From Candidatus Saccharibacteria bacterium oral taxon 488 (GTDB lineage Bacteria; Patescibacteriota; Saccharimonadia; Saccharimonadales; Saccharimonadaceae): a stretch of DNA of 64,000 nucleotides. The stretch is from positions 434,001 to 498,000 of the forward strand of contig CP039998.1 of assembly GCA_013099015.1 (NCBI GenBank), written 5' to 3'. Below the pieces are notes generated by a model. The model had not been told where the DNA came from and ran no database searches. It saw only the letters and a list, made by a program, of their open reading frames with translations. A program made the translations under genes and the position numbers. Shown piece after piece: positions 29,101-37,843 of the stretch (its first letter is position 1; each line of letters begins with the position of its first letter).

Positions 29101-29529
29101 AAAGAACACACCGGCCGAGCGGATCAACTGGCTAACCACCACGCGCTCCGTACCGTTGATGATAAAGGTGCCGCGCTCAGTCATCCATGGATAATCGCCG
29201 AGGTAGATTTCCTGCTCCTTGACTTCACCCGTGACTTTGTTAGTCAATTCAACGGTTGCGTGCAGTGGCGCTTCAAACGTCAAATTGTTTTCCTTGGCAA
29301 ACTGATCGGTGGTCTTTGGCTCATCAAAATGATAACTGCCGAACCGCAGCGCCAACTTCTGACCAGTGTAGTCGTCAATTGGGTTAATTTCTGAAAAGAT
29401 TTCGCTCAAACCATCCTCGACGAACCAGCGCCACGAGTCCTCTTGGTGAGCGATGAGATTTGGCATGGCGATCGCACTGTCTGTTCCAGTGAAAAAGACG
29501 CGCGCGCCACGAGTGGTCTGTTGAGCCAC
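26179..29529 (-). CDS. rpoB: RNA polymerase beta subunit
   Basis: Beta, 1116 residues from the GTG at 29529 ([20 protein letters not shown]). This start is preferred to the ATG at 29547, because GAGGAG lies 8 bases before the GTG and the -10 box (29550-29555) leaves no room for transcription to include that ATG. The rifampicin region [20 protein letters not shown] keeps the positions equivalent to D516, H526 and S531. The C-terminal [20 protein letters not shown] is canonical. It ends in a long acidic tail ([20 protein letters not shown]). Confidence 0.97.
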   Translation of the reverse strand: [1116 protein letters not shown]

Positions 29530-29549
29530 AGGCGTTACTCCTCGCATTG

Positions 29550-29555
29550 ATTATA
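29550..29555 (-). promoter_or_regulatory. -10 box immediately upstream of rpoB
   Basis: TATAAT about 20 bases before the GTG start, giving a very short leader with the ribosome site. A second possible promoter (TTGCAA, then CATAAT) lies farther upstream near 29668-29695, within the gap after tmk. Confidence 0.55.
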
Positions 29556-29696
29556 ATTGGTGATCACGGCCGGAAGATCTCTTAGTCTCAGCACGAGCCC
29601 GAGGTTTGCCCGCCCATCAAGCTCGCCCCTCGCTAAAACTACACTACTTCACTGTGACACATTATGACGCATGGGGCGACGAATTGCAAGAGAAAA

Positions 29697-30359
29697 TCAA
29701 CGAATTATGCCGGTACCTGTGGCACGAATGCTATCAAGAATCCACTCGTGCACTTCCTTCGGCGTGCCGGTGGCTGACAATAGCGGGATATTTCGCTCGG
29801 CGGCGATGGCCTCATAGGCGTGGTTAACTCTGTCCTGAAACGACTGCTCACGCGACTCAAATGTATCAGGATGAGTGATGCGCCCGCGCTCCGCGATGCG
29901 CTGCTGGCGCTGGGTGTCGCTGAGCGTCAAGACCACCATCGCGTCCGGCTGCAGATATCGCACATCGGTAAATAACTTTGTCATCCGCATGATCTCCTCC
30001 GTATCCAGCCCATCGCCATAGCCCTGATAAGCCAGTGTCGAGATGTAATTACGCGCGCTGAGGACGATCTCGCCGCGCTGCAGAGCTGGCTGAATCTTTT
30101 CGCGCCACAACTCCCGCCGCGCCGCTGAGAACAACGCTAGGTTAATTTCACTGGAACGTACTAGGTCGCCATTCTTAACGATGCGCCTCAGTTCATTGGC
30201 TACCGGCGTCGACTTTTCTGGATCGTCGCTGCCTGGCTCTTCGACCACACACACGACGCGGCCGCGCGCCTGAAAATAATCCGCCAGCATGGCTACTTGG
30301 GTTGACTTGCCCGTGCCGTCGTTGCCTTCGATGACGATGTATCGACCGGGACGGTTCAT
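29697..30359 (-). CDS. tmk: Thymidylate kinase
   Basis: Phosphorylates dTMP to dTDP. 220 residues: P-loop GNDGTGKST near the N-terminus (RYIVIEGNDGTGKSTQVAML), the DR(Y/H)-type position represented by LSARNYISTLAYQGYG, and a lid region around QQRIAERGR. The family usually has DRY/DRF where this protein has ARN, a notable substitution. The ATG overlaps the dcd stop by four bases, so the two are coupled. It belongs to a run of pyrimidine nucleotide genes with folA and thyA. Confidence 0.92.
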   Translation of the reverse strand: MNRPGRYIVIEGNDGTGKSTQVAMLADYFQARGRVVCVVEEPGSDDPEKSTPVANELRRIVKNGDLVRSSEINLALFSAARRELWREKIQPALQRGEIVLSARNYISTLAYQGYGDGLDTEEIMRMTKLFTDVRYLQPDAMVVLTLSDTQRQQRIAERGRITHPDTFESREQSFQDRVNHAYEAIAAERNIPLLSATGTPKEVHEWILDSIRATGTGIIR

Positions 30360-31075
30360 TTGATACCCTCGCCTAGGCCATTAATAATCGCCGGAGCATG
30401 ACGCCGATCCTTGAACGCCCGCGGCAGCATCGTTTCTGGCCGCCAACTATGGATAAGCTCAGCGAGGTCGTCGGTGTGCTGATACTTGCCGCTCATGCCG
30501 CCACGCCCGTCAGCATAGCCACCATCAACCGGCCCGGTATGGTGGAAAATTAATTGCCCGATGCGCTCGCCAACTGGCAGTACCACGCTTTCATGCTTGT
30601 TCAAATTGTAAATCTCGAGCGTAATCCGATTGATATAACCCGGGTCGATCCAACCCGCGTCAAAACACACCGCCACACCATTACGGCCCCACGAGCTGCG
30701 GCTCTTCACCTCAGCCGCGCCGCCATGCGCCCGAATGCCCACGAACTCATGGGTATGCGCCAAAATCCGCTCGCCAGGACGCAGTACAATGATCGGATGC
30801 TCATCCGGAATATTACGAAACCGCGTAAAGCCGTTATGTTCGCACCACTCGGCATGTGGTATCGCCATCAGCGGCCCCTTGAAATACCGCGCCACCTCCG
30901 CTTCGTCAAATGGATTATAAACGCTTGACTGATCATCAAATTCCTGCTTATAAAAATAATGCCCCAGCGTAAAATCCAGGCTGGCTTCGGACACATTGTC
31001 CGGAGTAAACGGCGTACAGACAATCGTCCCCTCCTCGATCGCCGCCAAAATTTCCCGGTTTGAATACACGCTCAT
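30356..31075 (-). CDS. dcd: dCTP deaminase family protein
   Basis: Members deaminate dCTP to dUTP (or dephosphorylate dUTP), feeding dTMP synthesis. The trimeric dUTPase-like fold shows in EVKSRSSWGRNGVAVCFDAG, WIDPGYINRITLEIYNLNKH (with the catalytic Glu of the TLE motif) and PVGERIGQLIFHHTG. At 239 residues it is longer than the ~190-residue E. coli Dcd, with extra sequence in the middle and at the end. A GAGGAGG ribosome site precedes the ATG. It is translationally coupled to tmk. Confidence 0.88.
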   Translation of the reverse strand: MSVYSNREILAAIEEGTIVCTPFTPDNVSEASLDFTLGHYFYKQEFDDQSSVYNPFDEAEVARYFKGPLMAIPHAEWCEHNGFTRFRNIPDEHPIIVLRPGERILAHTHEFVGIRAHGGAAEVKSRSSWGRNGVAVCFDAGWIDPGYINRITLEIYNLNKHESVVLPVGERIGQLIFHHTGPVDGGYADGRGGMSGKYQHTDDLAELIHSWRPETMLPRAFKDRRHAPAIINGLGEGIK

Positions 31076-31188
31076 GCCGCGCCTCCTCTTGTTTATCTTA
31101 CCTCACTCCCCCGAGTGATTCTATTATGGCAATATTTGCCCGCTCGGGCAAGCTTTTCGTAAATTTTACATCATGCTAGACTGGGGTT

Positions 31189-31686
31189 ATGGAGAAAGCC
31201 ATCATCGTTGCCTATGATACCAACCGTGCTATCGGCCAAGGTGGTGATTTGCCGTGGGGGCGGAGCTTACTGGCGGATCTAGCGCAGTTCAAGCGGCTAA
31301 CCAAAGGTAGCGACGTCATTATGGGCCGAAAAACCTTTGAGTCAATTGGCCGTCGTCCGCTGCCGGAGCGCGAAAACATCGTTATTTCCTCGCGGCCGAC
31401 CGGCGTCAAGGACGTGCTGACCGCCATGAATCTGCCGAGCGCTCTGGCGCTGTCGCGCTACCCGGTATTTATCATTGGCGGCGCGCAGGTGTATGGCGAT
31501 GCGCTGAACACACCAGAGATTGACACCATTTACGCCACCGAGGTTGACGCGTCATTCCCGGATGCCGACACCTTTTTCCCAGAGATTGACATGACCACCT
31601 GGCAAGAAGTGAACCGCGTCCATCATCCCGCGGACACCGAGAATAAGTATGACTTTGATTTTGTGATGTATCGTCGGATAATTTAG
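31189..31686 (+). CDS. folA: Dihydrofolate reductase
   Basis: Regenerates tetrahydrofolate after thymidylate synthesis. 165 residues with IIVAYDTNRAIGQGGDLPWG, VIMGRKTFESIGRRPLPERE and FIIGGAQVYGDAL, all hallmark segments (substrate Asp/Glu region, NADPH-binding). TAGACT at 31177-31182 is 6 bases before the ATG and there is no ribosome site, so the mRNA is probably leaderless. It converges on thyA, its functional partner; an imperfect GGATAATTT / AAATTGTCC inverted repeat (31711-31739) lies between them. Confidence 0.95.
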   Translation: MEKAIIVAYDTNRAIGQGGDLPWGRSLLADLAQFKRLTKGSDVIMGRKTFESIGRRPLPERENIVISSRPTGVKDVLTAMNLPSALALSRYPVFIIGGAQVYGDALNTPEIDTIYATEVDASFPDADTFFPEIDMTTWQEVNRVHHPADTENKYDFDFVMYRRII

Positions 31687-31746
31687 CTGGGATCAACTCC
31701 AAACACCTTTGGATAATTTAGTACGCCAACAAATTGTCCGAACACG

Positions 31747-32685
31747 CTACACCGCAATCGGCGCCTTGATCGGTGGGTGATGCTCGTAATTATCCAGGCG
31801 AATATCATCAATGGTGAAATCGTCGATATTCTTAATATCTGGATTCAGCCACAGTTTTGGCAGCGGTAGCGGACGGCGCGATAACTGCTCATCAACCTGC
31901 GTGCGGTGATTGGTATAAATATGCGCACTATTTAGGGTATGGACGAATTCACCCGGCTGTTTATCTGTCACCTGAGCGATCATCGACAGCAGCAGGGAGT
32001 AGCTGGCGATATTAAACGGCACGCCCAGGAACATGTCCGCCGAACGCTGGGTCAGCGCCAAATCCAGCTTATCTTTCTCGCCATTTTCACCCGGCCGCAC
32101 ATTGAACTGGAACATAGTATGGCATGGCGGCAATCCACCGGCTCGGGCGATGTCGTCAATTTCCGCCACGTTCCAGGCACTGACGATGTTGCGCCGCGAC
32201 GTCGGATTATGTTTTATCATGTCGATGGCGTTTTGGATTTGGTCAATCGTCCCGCCCTTGCCGTCTGGCCATTTCCGCCACTGCACGCCGTACACCGGGC
32301 CCAAGTTACCCCACTTCTCAGCGAACGCGTGGTCGGTCGCAATTTTTTTAATAAACGCTTTCATGCCAGCGCGCCACTCGTTGCCGTTGATCTCTGGAAT
32401 ATCCTGACTGGTTTTTTCCAAATAATTCTTATACGGCCACTCGTCCCAAATGTGTACGCCGTTTTGCGCCAGATATTCAATGTTACCCGTGCCTTTGAGA
32501 AACCATAACAGTTCATGTGCCACGCTGTTGAAATATAATTTCTTGGTGGTCATGGCTGGAAAGCCGTCCACCAAATCATACCGCGTTTGCACGCCAAACA
32601 CTTCCGTCGTGCCCGTGCCAGTGCGGTCGCCTTTTTTCACGCCGCTGTCACGAACCTGCCGCAGTGTATTCAGATATTGTCTCAT
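31747..32685 (-). CDS. thyA: Thymidylate synthase
   Basis: Converts dUMP to dTMP with methylene-tetrahydrofolate. 312 residues from [20 protein letters not shown]; this start follows a strong GAGGAGG site, and an in-frame ATG 51 bases upstream is less likely. The active-site Cys is in [15 protein letters not shown], the phosphate-binding Arg pair in [13 protein letters not shown], and the folate region in [20 protein letters not shown]. It is the classical ThyA, not ThyX, consistent with a folA next to it. Confidence 0.97.
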   Translation of the reverse strand: MRQYLNTLRQVRDSGVKKGDRTGTGTTEVFGVQTRYDLVDGFPAMTTKKLYFNSVAHELLWFLKGTGNIEYLAQNGVHIWDEWPYKNYLEKTSQDIPEINGNEWRAGMKAFIKKIATDHAFAEKWGNLGPVYGVQWRKWPDGKGGTIDQIQNAIDMIKHNPTSRRNIVSAWNVAEIDDIARAGGLPPCHTMFQFNVRPGENGEKDKLDLALTQRSADMFLGVPFNIASYSLLLSMIAQVTDKQPGEFVHTLNSAHIYTNHRTQVDEQLSRRPLPLPKLWLNPDIKNIDDFTIDDIRLDNYEHHPPIKAPIAV

Positions 32686-32794
32686 AGCCCCTCCTCGTCT
32701 TTTCTTAATTATGACAATATCCCAGCATAACCACAAGCGAAAATGGCGGTAGTTTTAACAACGGTTCATAACGCTAATGACCAGTTCTTATGCT

Positions 32795-32822
32795 TTGATT
32801 TACATCACAGGAGTTATATACT
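32795..32822 (+). promoter_or_regulatory. Promoter of the broken HD-domain gene
   Basis: TTGATT (32795-32800), 16 bases, TATACT (32817-32822), then 7 bases to the ATG at 32830. The spacing predicts a transcript that starts at the start codon. Confidence 0.55.
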
Positions 32823-32829
32823 AAACAGT

Positions 32830-34368
32830 ATGCGTCAGCGAACTGCCATAAGGGAGTATATTTTGCCAGAAGACCCAGAAGGACAACATAATTTTGTCAT
32901 GGGTGCACTGCAATTGCCGGTGTATGAGCTTGATGGCGATAGTATGCAGATCCATGATGTTGTCTGGGGGGACTGCGAGATTGGCAATAGACAGCCGTAT
33001 GATTCGCTACTGATGGAGTTAGCTCGCTCACCGCTGTTCCGCCGGCTTCAGGCGGTCGAGCAGTTAACATTGCCGCCGCACTTTGCAACTTTACCGAATA
33101 CGACGTATTTTTCCCGGTGGCAGCATATCTGGGGGAGTTTGGCATTTGTTCGCAAGATGACAGAGGGTGATGATCGATTCGATGACCGACAAAGAACTGT
33201 TCTAGAGCTGAGGACATTATTTTCTGATGTCGGATAGACCGCTTTTTCACATCTGGGTGACTGGGTGTTTCAAGGTATTCAAGGCGGAGAGGACCTGCAT
33301 GATCAGGATTTGCAGGAGTTACTGGAAACATTTGGCATTGATACTCTACTGGAAGAATATGGATTAACACTTGAAGAGACGGTATTCCCAGAGATCAGCG
33401 ACTGGGTAGAGTGCCCATCACCTGATTTATGTGTTGACCGAGTTGATTACGGTTTACGTGAAATTTTACGCTGGTCCGGCAAGGCTGTTAATATCTATTT
33501 ACATGAATATAGCTTGCAAGATCCCCAGTCACTTTTTAGGATTAATGATCAGCATATGCTCGAGGTGACGAATGAAGATTTTGCGCGGCGATTTGCAGCT
33601 GGGTATAGTATTTTACCAACCGAAAACTGGGGCCAACCTGTTCATCGTCTCCAGCTAGAATTGCTACAAACAGCGGTAAAGCGAGCTTTATTGGGGAGCT
33701 ACTTTAGCGATGGTGTTAACCTAAGATATCCAGTGCATCCACGCGATCGGATATATGGTATTGATTCAGATTTCCGGTTTGCTTTGTCTATGGTTGGCGA
33801 CGGTGGGGCATTGTCTCGGACGATGCAGACTATCGCCTCTGATCAGCGCCAAACATACATTGCAGCCAGACAGCTTGATTTAAGCTGTTTACTGTCCAAT
33901 GTTAGTTCATCGTTCCCTGACTTCCCCGATCCTCTGCGATCATATTGCCACCCCTCAGAAGAGTTTGGCCTCGTTTCACCACACGTGGAAGTTACCAGGG
34001 ACGATAAAGCGAGACAAGAAGTCTCTCGGGAAATGGGCCGTATTTCACTCGGGCTACCGCCGCTAAAGCCGCGGTCAATTGATCCTGCTATTTCAATAGA
34101 CGGACAGGCTATGCGGCTAAGTGAGATTGATCCAAGCTTTAAGGACTACCTGACAGGACAAACTGAAATCATGCGACGCGGTTATCAAGCAGAACTACTA
34201 GTCAATAAAAAATTTGGTGGAAAGCTACTTGAGTTATATCAGCGCGTTAACGACGAATGGCCAGATGCCGTCCAGCAGCCTCGTAATCCAGATAACTTGC
34301 GAGAAATCGTGAGACAGGCCGGACTATATAGTGCTGGTAACTGTTTTGATGGTATTTATGAAATATAG
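32830..34368 (+). pseudogene. HD-domain (SAMHD1/dGTPase-like) hydrolase gene, interrupted by an in-frame TAG
   Basis: The first part (from MRQRTAIREYILPEDPEGQH) contains ELARSPLFRRLQAVEQLTLP and YFSRWQHIWGSLAFVRKM, the early HD-family segments. The expected HD motif block, usually LLHDVGHTAFSH, reads LFSDVG-stop-TAFSHLGDW: the metal-binding His is Ser and the next His codon is TAG (33235-33237). Reading continues in the same frame through VDRVDYGLRE (second-shell Asp) to 34368, so this was one ~512-codon gene. Loss of the ligand plus a stop indicate decay rather than readthrough; other genes here use TAG as a true stop. It was probably a phosphohydrolase of nucleotides, which fits the neighbouring nucleotide genes. 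Confidence 0.8.
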
Positions 34369-34398
34369 ATCTGAAGTCACCATAAAAGCTGTCAAATC

Positions 34399-34998
34399 CT
34401 ACGCTAGCTTACTCAATACCTTATCCACCAACCCGTACTGCACAGCCTCATCTGGGCTCATCCAGTAATCACGCTCCATGTCAGCCTTGACTTTAGAGAG
34501 TTTCTGGCCGGTGTTTTTGGCCATAATTTTGGCCAGCATCTCCTTCACCTCTAGCGTTTCCTTCAGGTCAATTTCCATGTCGGTCACCTTGCCGCGCGTG
34601 CCGCTTGACGGCTGATGGATCATCACCTTGGCGTGCGGCAAGCAAAACCGCTTGCCTTTGGCGCCTGAACTGAGCAGAAATGCACCCATGCTGGCCTGTA
34701 AACCAATGCCATAGGTCGCCACGTCCGGTTTGATAAAATTCATGGTGTCATATATCGCCATACCATCATAGACGCTGCCGCCTGGACTGTTGATATAAAG
34801 CGAGATGTCCGCCCCTGGATCAACGTACGCCAGGTGCAGTAGCTGCGCCACCACGCTGTTAGCAGTATGCTCGTTAACCTCCTCGCCGAGGAAAATAATC
34901 CGCTCATTGAGCAGCCGCGAATAGATATCAAACGCCCGCTCGCCGTCGGCTGACTTTTCGATGACGGTGGGGATGAGATACGATGTTGTTTTCTGCAT
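34399..34998 (-). CDS. clpP: ATP-dependent Clp protease proteolytic subunit
   Basis: 199 residues from [20 protein letters not shown]. The catalytic Ser is in [20 protein letters not shown] and the His in [18 protein letters not shown]; the Asp lies in the C-terminal third. The tetradecamer associates with ClpX or ClpA/C, none of which is in this window. TATAAT (35006-35011) with TTTACA 17 bases away lies only 7 bases before the ATG, with no ribosome site. Confidence 0.96.
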   Translation of the reverse strand: MQKTTSYLIPTVIEKSADGERAFDIYSRLLNERIIFLGEEVNEHTANSVVAQLLHLAYVDPGADISLYINSPGGSVYDGMAIYDTMNFIKPDVATYGIGLQASMGAFLLSSGAKGKRFCLPHAKVMIHQPSSGTRGKVTDMEIDLKETLEVKEMLAKIMAKNTGQKLSKVKADMERDYWMSPDEAVQYGLVDKVLSKLA

Positions 34999-35005
34999 AC
35001 ACAAT

Positions 35006-35034
35006 ATTATATAAGCCGAGCCTGCTACTGTAAA
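35006..35034 (-). promoter_or_regulatory. clpP promoter, leaderless type
   Basis: TTTACA (35029-35034), 17 bases, TATAAT (35006-35011) on the minus strand; the start codon follows 7 bases later. One of the clearest examples of the leaderless arrangement. Confidence 0.7.
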
Positions 35035-35049
35035 GGATAGCCCATCAAC

Positions 35050-36432
35050 CTATACATTGAGGCTTTTTATCAACCGCTCTTGCCCCGCACGTATTAACTC
35101 CTGCGCCTCCTCAGTATGGAGCGGCACTAAGCGGACGTAGACCTGGCCCGATTGCTGTCCAGCGGCGACCAATATACCGAGCTGTTCATCAATATACGCA
35201 ACATGTTCAAAGCTATTCTCGCCATATTTAATACTCTCATCCCATATACTTGGATTTAATATGGCGCTATCACGCCCTCCTGACCATGTCGCAAAGACAC
35301 CCATCCGGTCAATAGGGTTACTCCACTGCTTTGAGCGGACTATTGGGCCAATGAAAAGTGTATCTGCATTCGGAGCTATTTGGCGTAGTATATGATCCTC
35401 TGGGATGTCTATAGTAATACCGGCTCGGTCAGGCCCGCCGTAGCTAATGGGTATCTGGCCTGTGCCCATTGACGGCATTGTGATATGGCGAATTGACAGC
35501 GTTGGATCGAGAAAGGCAAGCTCAGGGGAAGAGAACATTGGTATCGTTGGATCTACCATGGAATCAAATAATGCACTATTTCCCATGACGCTATATCGTG
35601 AAGCATAGGGATTTGGTTTTCCACTGTCATCCTTCTCCAGACCATACCCCGCGGCGATAATGTCCTGAATAGGAGCAACATGGGGACTATGGCGCCAATC
35701 TTTTACCTCCTTATCACCATCTTGTCTTACCCACGACTGCAGGGCCCAGGCATGACCAAGACCGCGCTTGACACCCTCTGGAGCAAGCATATGTCCTAAT
35801 TCGTGTGCAATCGTACCAATGGACACGCCACCCACGTCGCGCACAAATGCAACTGGAGGATATTTATCGTCGTACACGGTTAGACCAGCGTAGTAGTCCT
35901 TTTCTGTATCAGCAGAATCGACGATAACCAGTGCCATATCACTTTCCGTTTTACGAGCATGGGCCTGACCAATCGCTTGAAGCAGACGCTGACCATAGGC
36001 AGGTTGTTTACCGTCCTCAGTTATTCGTGTTGTATCAGGCGAGTGACCATCCCGCGTGAACCGCACATTAAGGTATAGATGGCTAGTCGTTAGCGCGATA
36101 CGCCCAAGAGCATCTCGTACCCCAGAACTAATTTTTTCAATGCCTTGATGAGGCTCGGCGTTTTCTGGCAATAATTGCACGACGACAACACTTAGCGAGC
36201 CCGGCGGCGGAGCTTTTCGCTCGTTATTGCGCTGTATCGGTATATTTTGACCTTGTTCTGATCCTAGATTTTTTATAGCCTCACCGATAAGAGTTCCAGC
36301 GCCCAAGCATCCAGCACCAAGCGCCATACCTCCCAAAAAACTGCGACGGCTAACCTTCTTGTCGCTCCCGTCTGTCTCTTGGAGATGCCCAGACTCCAAC
36401 TCTGGACGCTCAGACTTTGAGGATTCACACAT
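35050..36432 (-). CDS. Secreted metalloprotease-like protein with twin-arginine signal
   Basis: 460 residues. The N-terminus has a 27-residue polar region, then SRRSFLGGMALGAGCLGAG (residues 28-46), which fits a Tat signal: twin Arg 29-30 followed by a hydrophobic core. In the mature part, IGTIAHELGHMLAPEG (HELGH at 210-214) is an HEXXH zinc-protease motif. The remainder is not assigned to a family. Secretion of a folded zinc enzyme would need TatA/TatC, which are not in this window. TATAAT (36441-36446) lies 8 bases before the ATG. A surface or host-directed protease is plausible for an episymbiont but is an inference. Confidence 0.75.
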   Translation of the reverse strand: MCESSKSERPELESGHLQETDGSDKKVSRRSFLGGMALGAGCLGAGTLIGEAIKNLGSEQGQNIPIQRNNERKAPPPGSLSVVVVQLLPENAEPHQGIEKISSGVRDALGRIALTTSHLYLNVRFTRDGHSPDTTRITEDGKQPAYGQRLLQAIGQAHARKTESDMALVIVDSADTEKDYYAGLTVYDDKYPPVAFVRDVGGVSIGTIAHELGHMLAPEGVKRGLGHAWALQSWVRQDGDKEVKDWRHSPHVAPIQDIIAAGYGLEKDDSGKPNPYASRYSVMGNSALFDSMVDPTIPMFSSPELAFLDPTLSIRHITMPSMGTGQIPISYGGPDRAGITIDIPEDHILRQIAPNADTLFIGPIVRSKQWSNPIDRMGVFATWSGGRDSAILNPSIWDESIKYGENSFEHVAYIDEQLGILVAAGQQSGQVYVRLVPLHTEEAQELIRAGQERLIKSLNV

Positions 36433-36470
36433 ATTTTGCCATTATACCAGCTAATTGTAGGTTTGTCAAT

Positions 36471-36502
36471 AAAACAGGGACGACCCTTTTGCCATCCCCT
36501 GC
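36471..36502 (-). terminator. Probable terminator after tig
   Basis: An imperfect stem (CAGGG...CCCTG with a 17-base interior) followed by TTTTATTG on the minus strand, 29 bases past the tig stop. Weaker than the other terminators. Confidence 0.5.
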
Positions 36503-36530
36503 TTCAGATTATTTTATTGCTATGTCGTCG

Positions 36531-37817
36531 CTATTTACTATTCAGCTCAACCAGCTTGTCGATCGTCTTGTCGGTGATCATCCGATTGGCGATGTCACGG
36601 TGGACGTTTGGATCATCGAACCGGGCGGCCAGCTTGGCATCCTTGCCGTATTGCTGCTTGAAGGTGGAAATTTGCCTATCAAGCTCCTCGCGGCTAACCT
36701 CTACACCCAGCTCCTTTGATAGCTCAGCCAAGACCAGGCCAGCCTTGACCCGCTTTTCGGCCGCCGGGCGAGCCTCTTTTTTCTGCCAATCGGCTTTATC
36801 TTTGAAACCTTGCGCCTTTAGGTACGAGTCCATTGTCAGACCGCGATATGACAAATTCTGCATCAGATCTTGTTCAATTGACCGCATTTGATCGTCGATC
36901 AATAGCTCTGGTAGTGCCACCTTGGAGCTATCCGCTAGTTCCGCCACTAGCTCGTCCTTGAGCTTTTCCTTGGCCTCGCGCTCTTTTTGCGCGGTAATCT
37001 CGCGCTTGATGTCGGCCTTGAGCTCTTTGACATCGGTGAACGGGCCACACTTGGCGGCAAATTCATCATTGAGTTCTGGTAGCTTCAGCTCATTTACTTT
37101 ATGGAGCGTTACGCTAAACACCACCTTGGCACCGGCCAGATTTTCAGCGTGGTAATCCTTTGGAAATTCGAGGTCAAGATCAAATGTCTCGCCGGCCTTG
37201 TGGCCAACCACACCCTCTTCAAAGCCAGGGATGAACTGACCGCCACCCAACTTCAGGGCAAAATCCTTGGCCGAACCGCCGTCAAACGCCACGCCATCTT
37301 TCTTGCCAACAAAGTCAATGATCACCTCATCACCTTCTCGAGCCGCACGTTTGACCTCGGTCTTATCGACAAAATTCTGTTGCATCCGCTCGATGATTTC
37401 ATCGACGTCCTTGGTCTCAACCTTGACGGCCTGAGGCTTAGCCTTGAGCTTTTTGTAATCGCCTAACTTGACCGGCGGCACAACGGTCGCCTCGGCAGTG
37501 AACTCGACCTCTTGATTGGGGACAAATTTCTTGACCTCAACGCTCGGCCGCTCCAGCGCCTGCAGCTTCTCGTTCATAAAGGCCTCAGCCACCGCCTTGG
37601 ACAGGGCGTTGTCGAGTACCTGCTCCTGGAGCGCCATTGGATTGACGTGCTTAGCAGCCACGCTGACCGGCACTTTACCCTTACGAAATCCCGGCACCTT
37701 GAGGTCGCGCGCCATCTTGGTCAGCGCCACCTGCTCGGCCGTATTCAGCTCGTCTGCCCCCAGCGTAATTGTCAAACAAACGTTAGTATCTGATAGTTTC
37801 TTTACGGTAGTCTTCAT
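36531..37817 (-). CDS. tig: Trigger factor
   Basis: Ribosome-associated chaperone and peptidyl-prolyl isomerase that docks on L23. 428 residues: ribosome-binding domain with the signature PGFRKGKVPVSVAAKH (residues ~41-56), PPIase domain (EGDEVIIDFVGKKDGVAFDG), and a C-terminal helical arm domain. Length and domain order are normal. TATAAT (37826-37831) is 8 bases before the ATG. Confidence 0.95.
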   Translation of the reverse strand: MKTTVKKLSDTNVCLTITLGADELNTAEQVALTKMARDLKVPGFRKGKVPVSVAAKHVNPMALQEQVLDNALSKAVAEAFMNEKLQALERPSVEVKKFVPNQEVEFTAEATVVPPVKLGDYKKLKAKPQAVKVETKDVDEIIERMQQNFVDKTEVKRAAREGDEVIIDFVGKKDGVAFDGGSAKDFALKLGGGQFIPGFEEGVVGHKAGETFDLDLEFPKDYHAENLAGAKVVFSVTLHKVNELKLPELNDEFAAKCGPFTDVKELKADIKREITAQKEREAKEKLKDELVAELADSSKVALPELLIDDQMRSIEQDLMQNLSYRGLTMDSYLKAQGFKDKADWQKKEARPAAEKRVKAGLVLAELSKELGVEVSREELDRQISTFKQQYGKDAKLAARFDDPNVHRDIANRMITDKTIDKLVELNSK

Positions 37818-37843
37818 AACTACCTATTATAACAGGGGTGACG

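Noticed and set aside
29529..29547. ATG at 29547 as the rpoB start
   Set aside because: It is too close to the -10 box and the ribosome site lies inside it; GTG at 29529 fits better.
33235..33237. Amber readthrough or recoding in the HD gene
   Set aside because: Other genes here, such as typA and treF, end at TAG as a normal stop, no recoding signal was seen, and the catalytic His is also lost, so gene decay is simpler.
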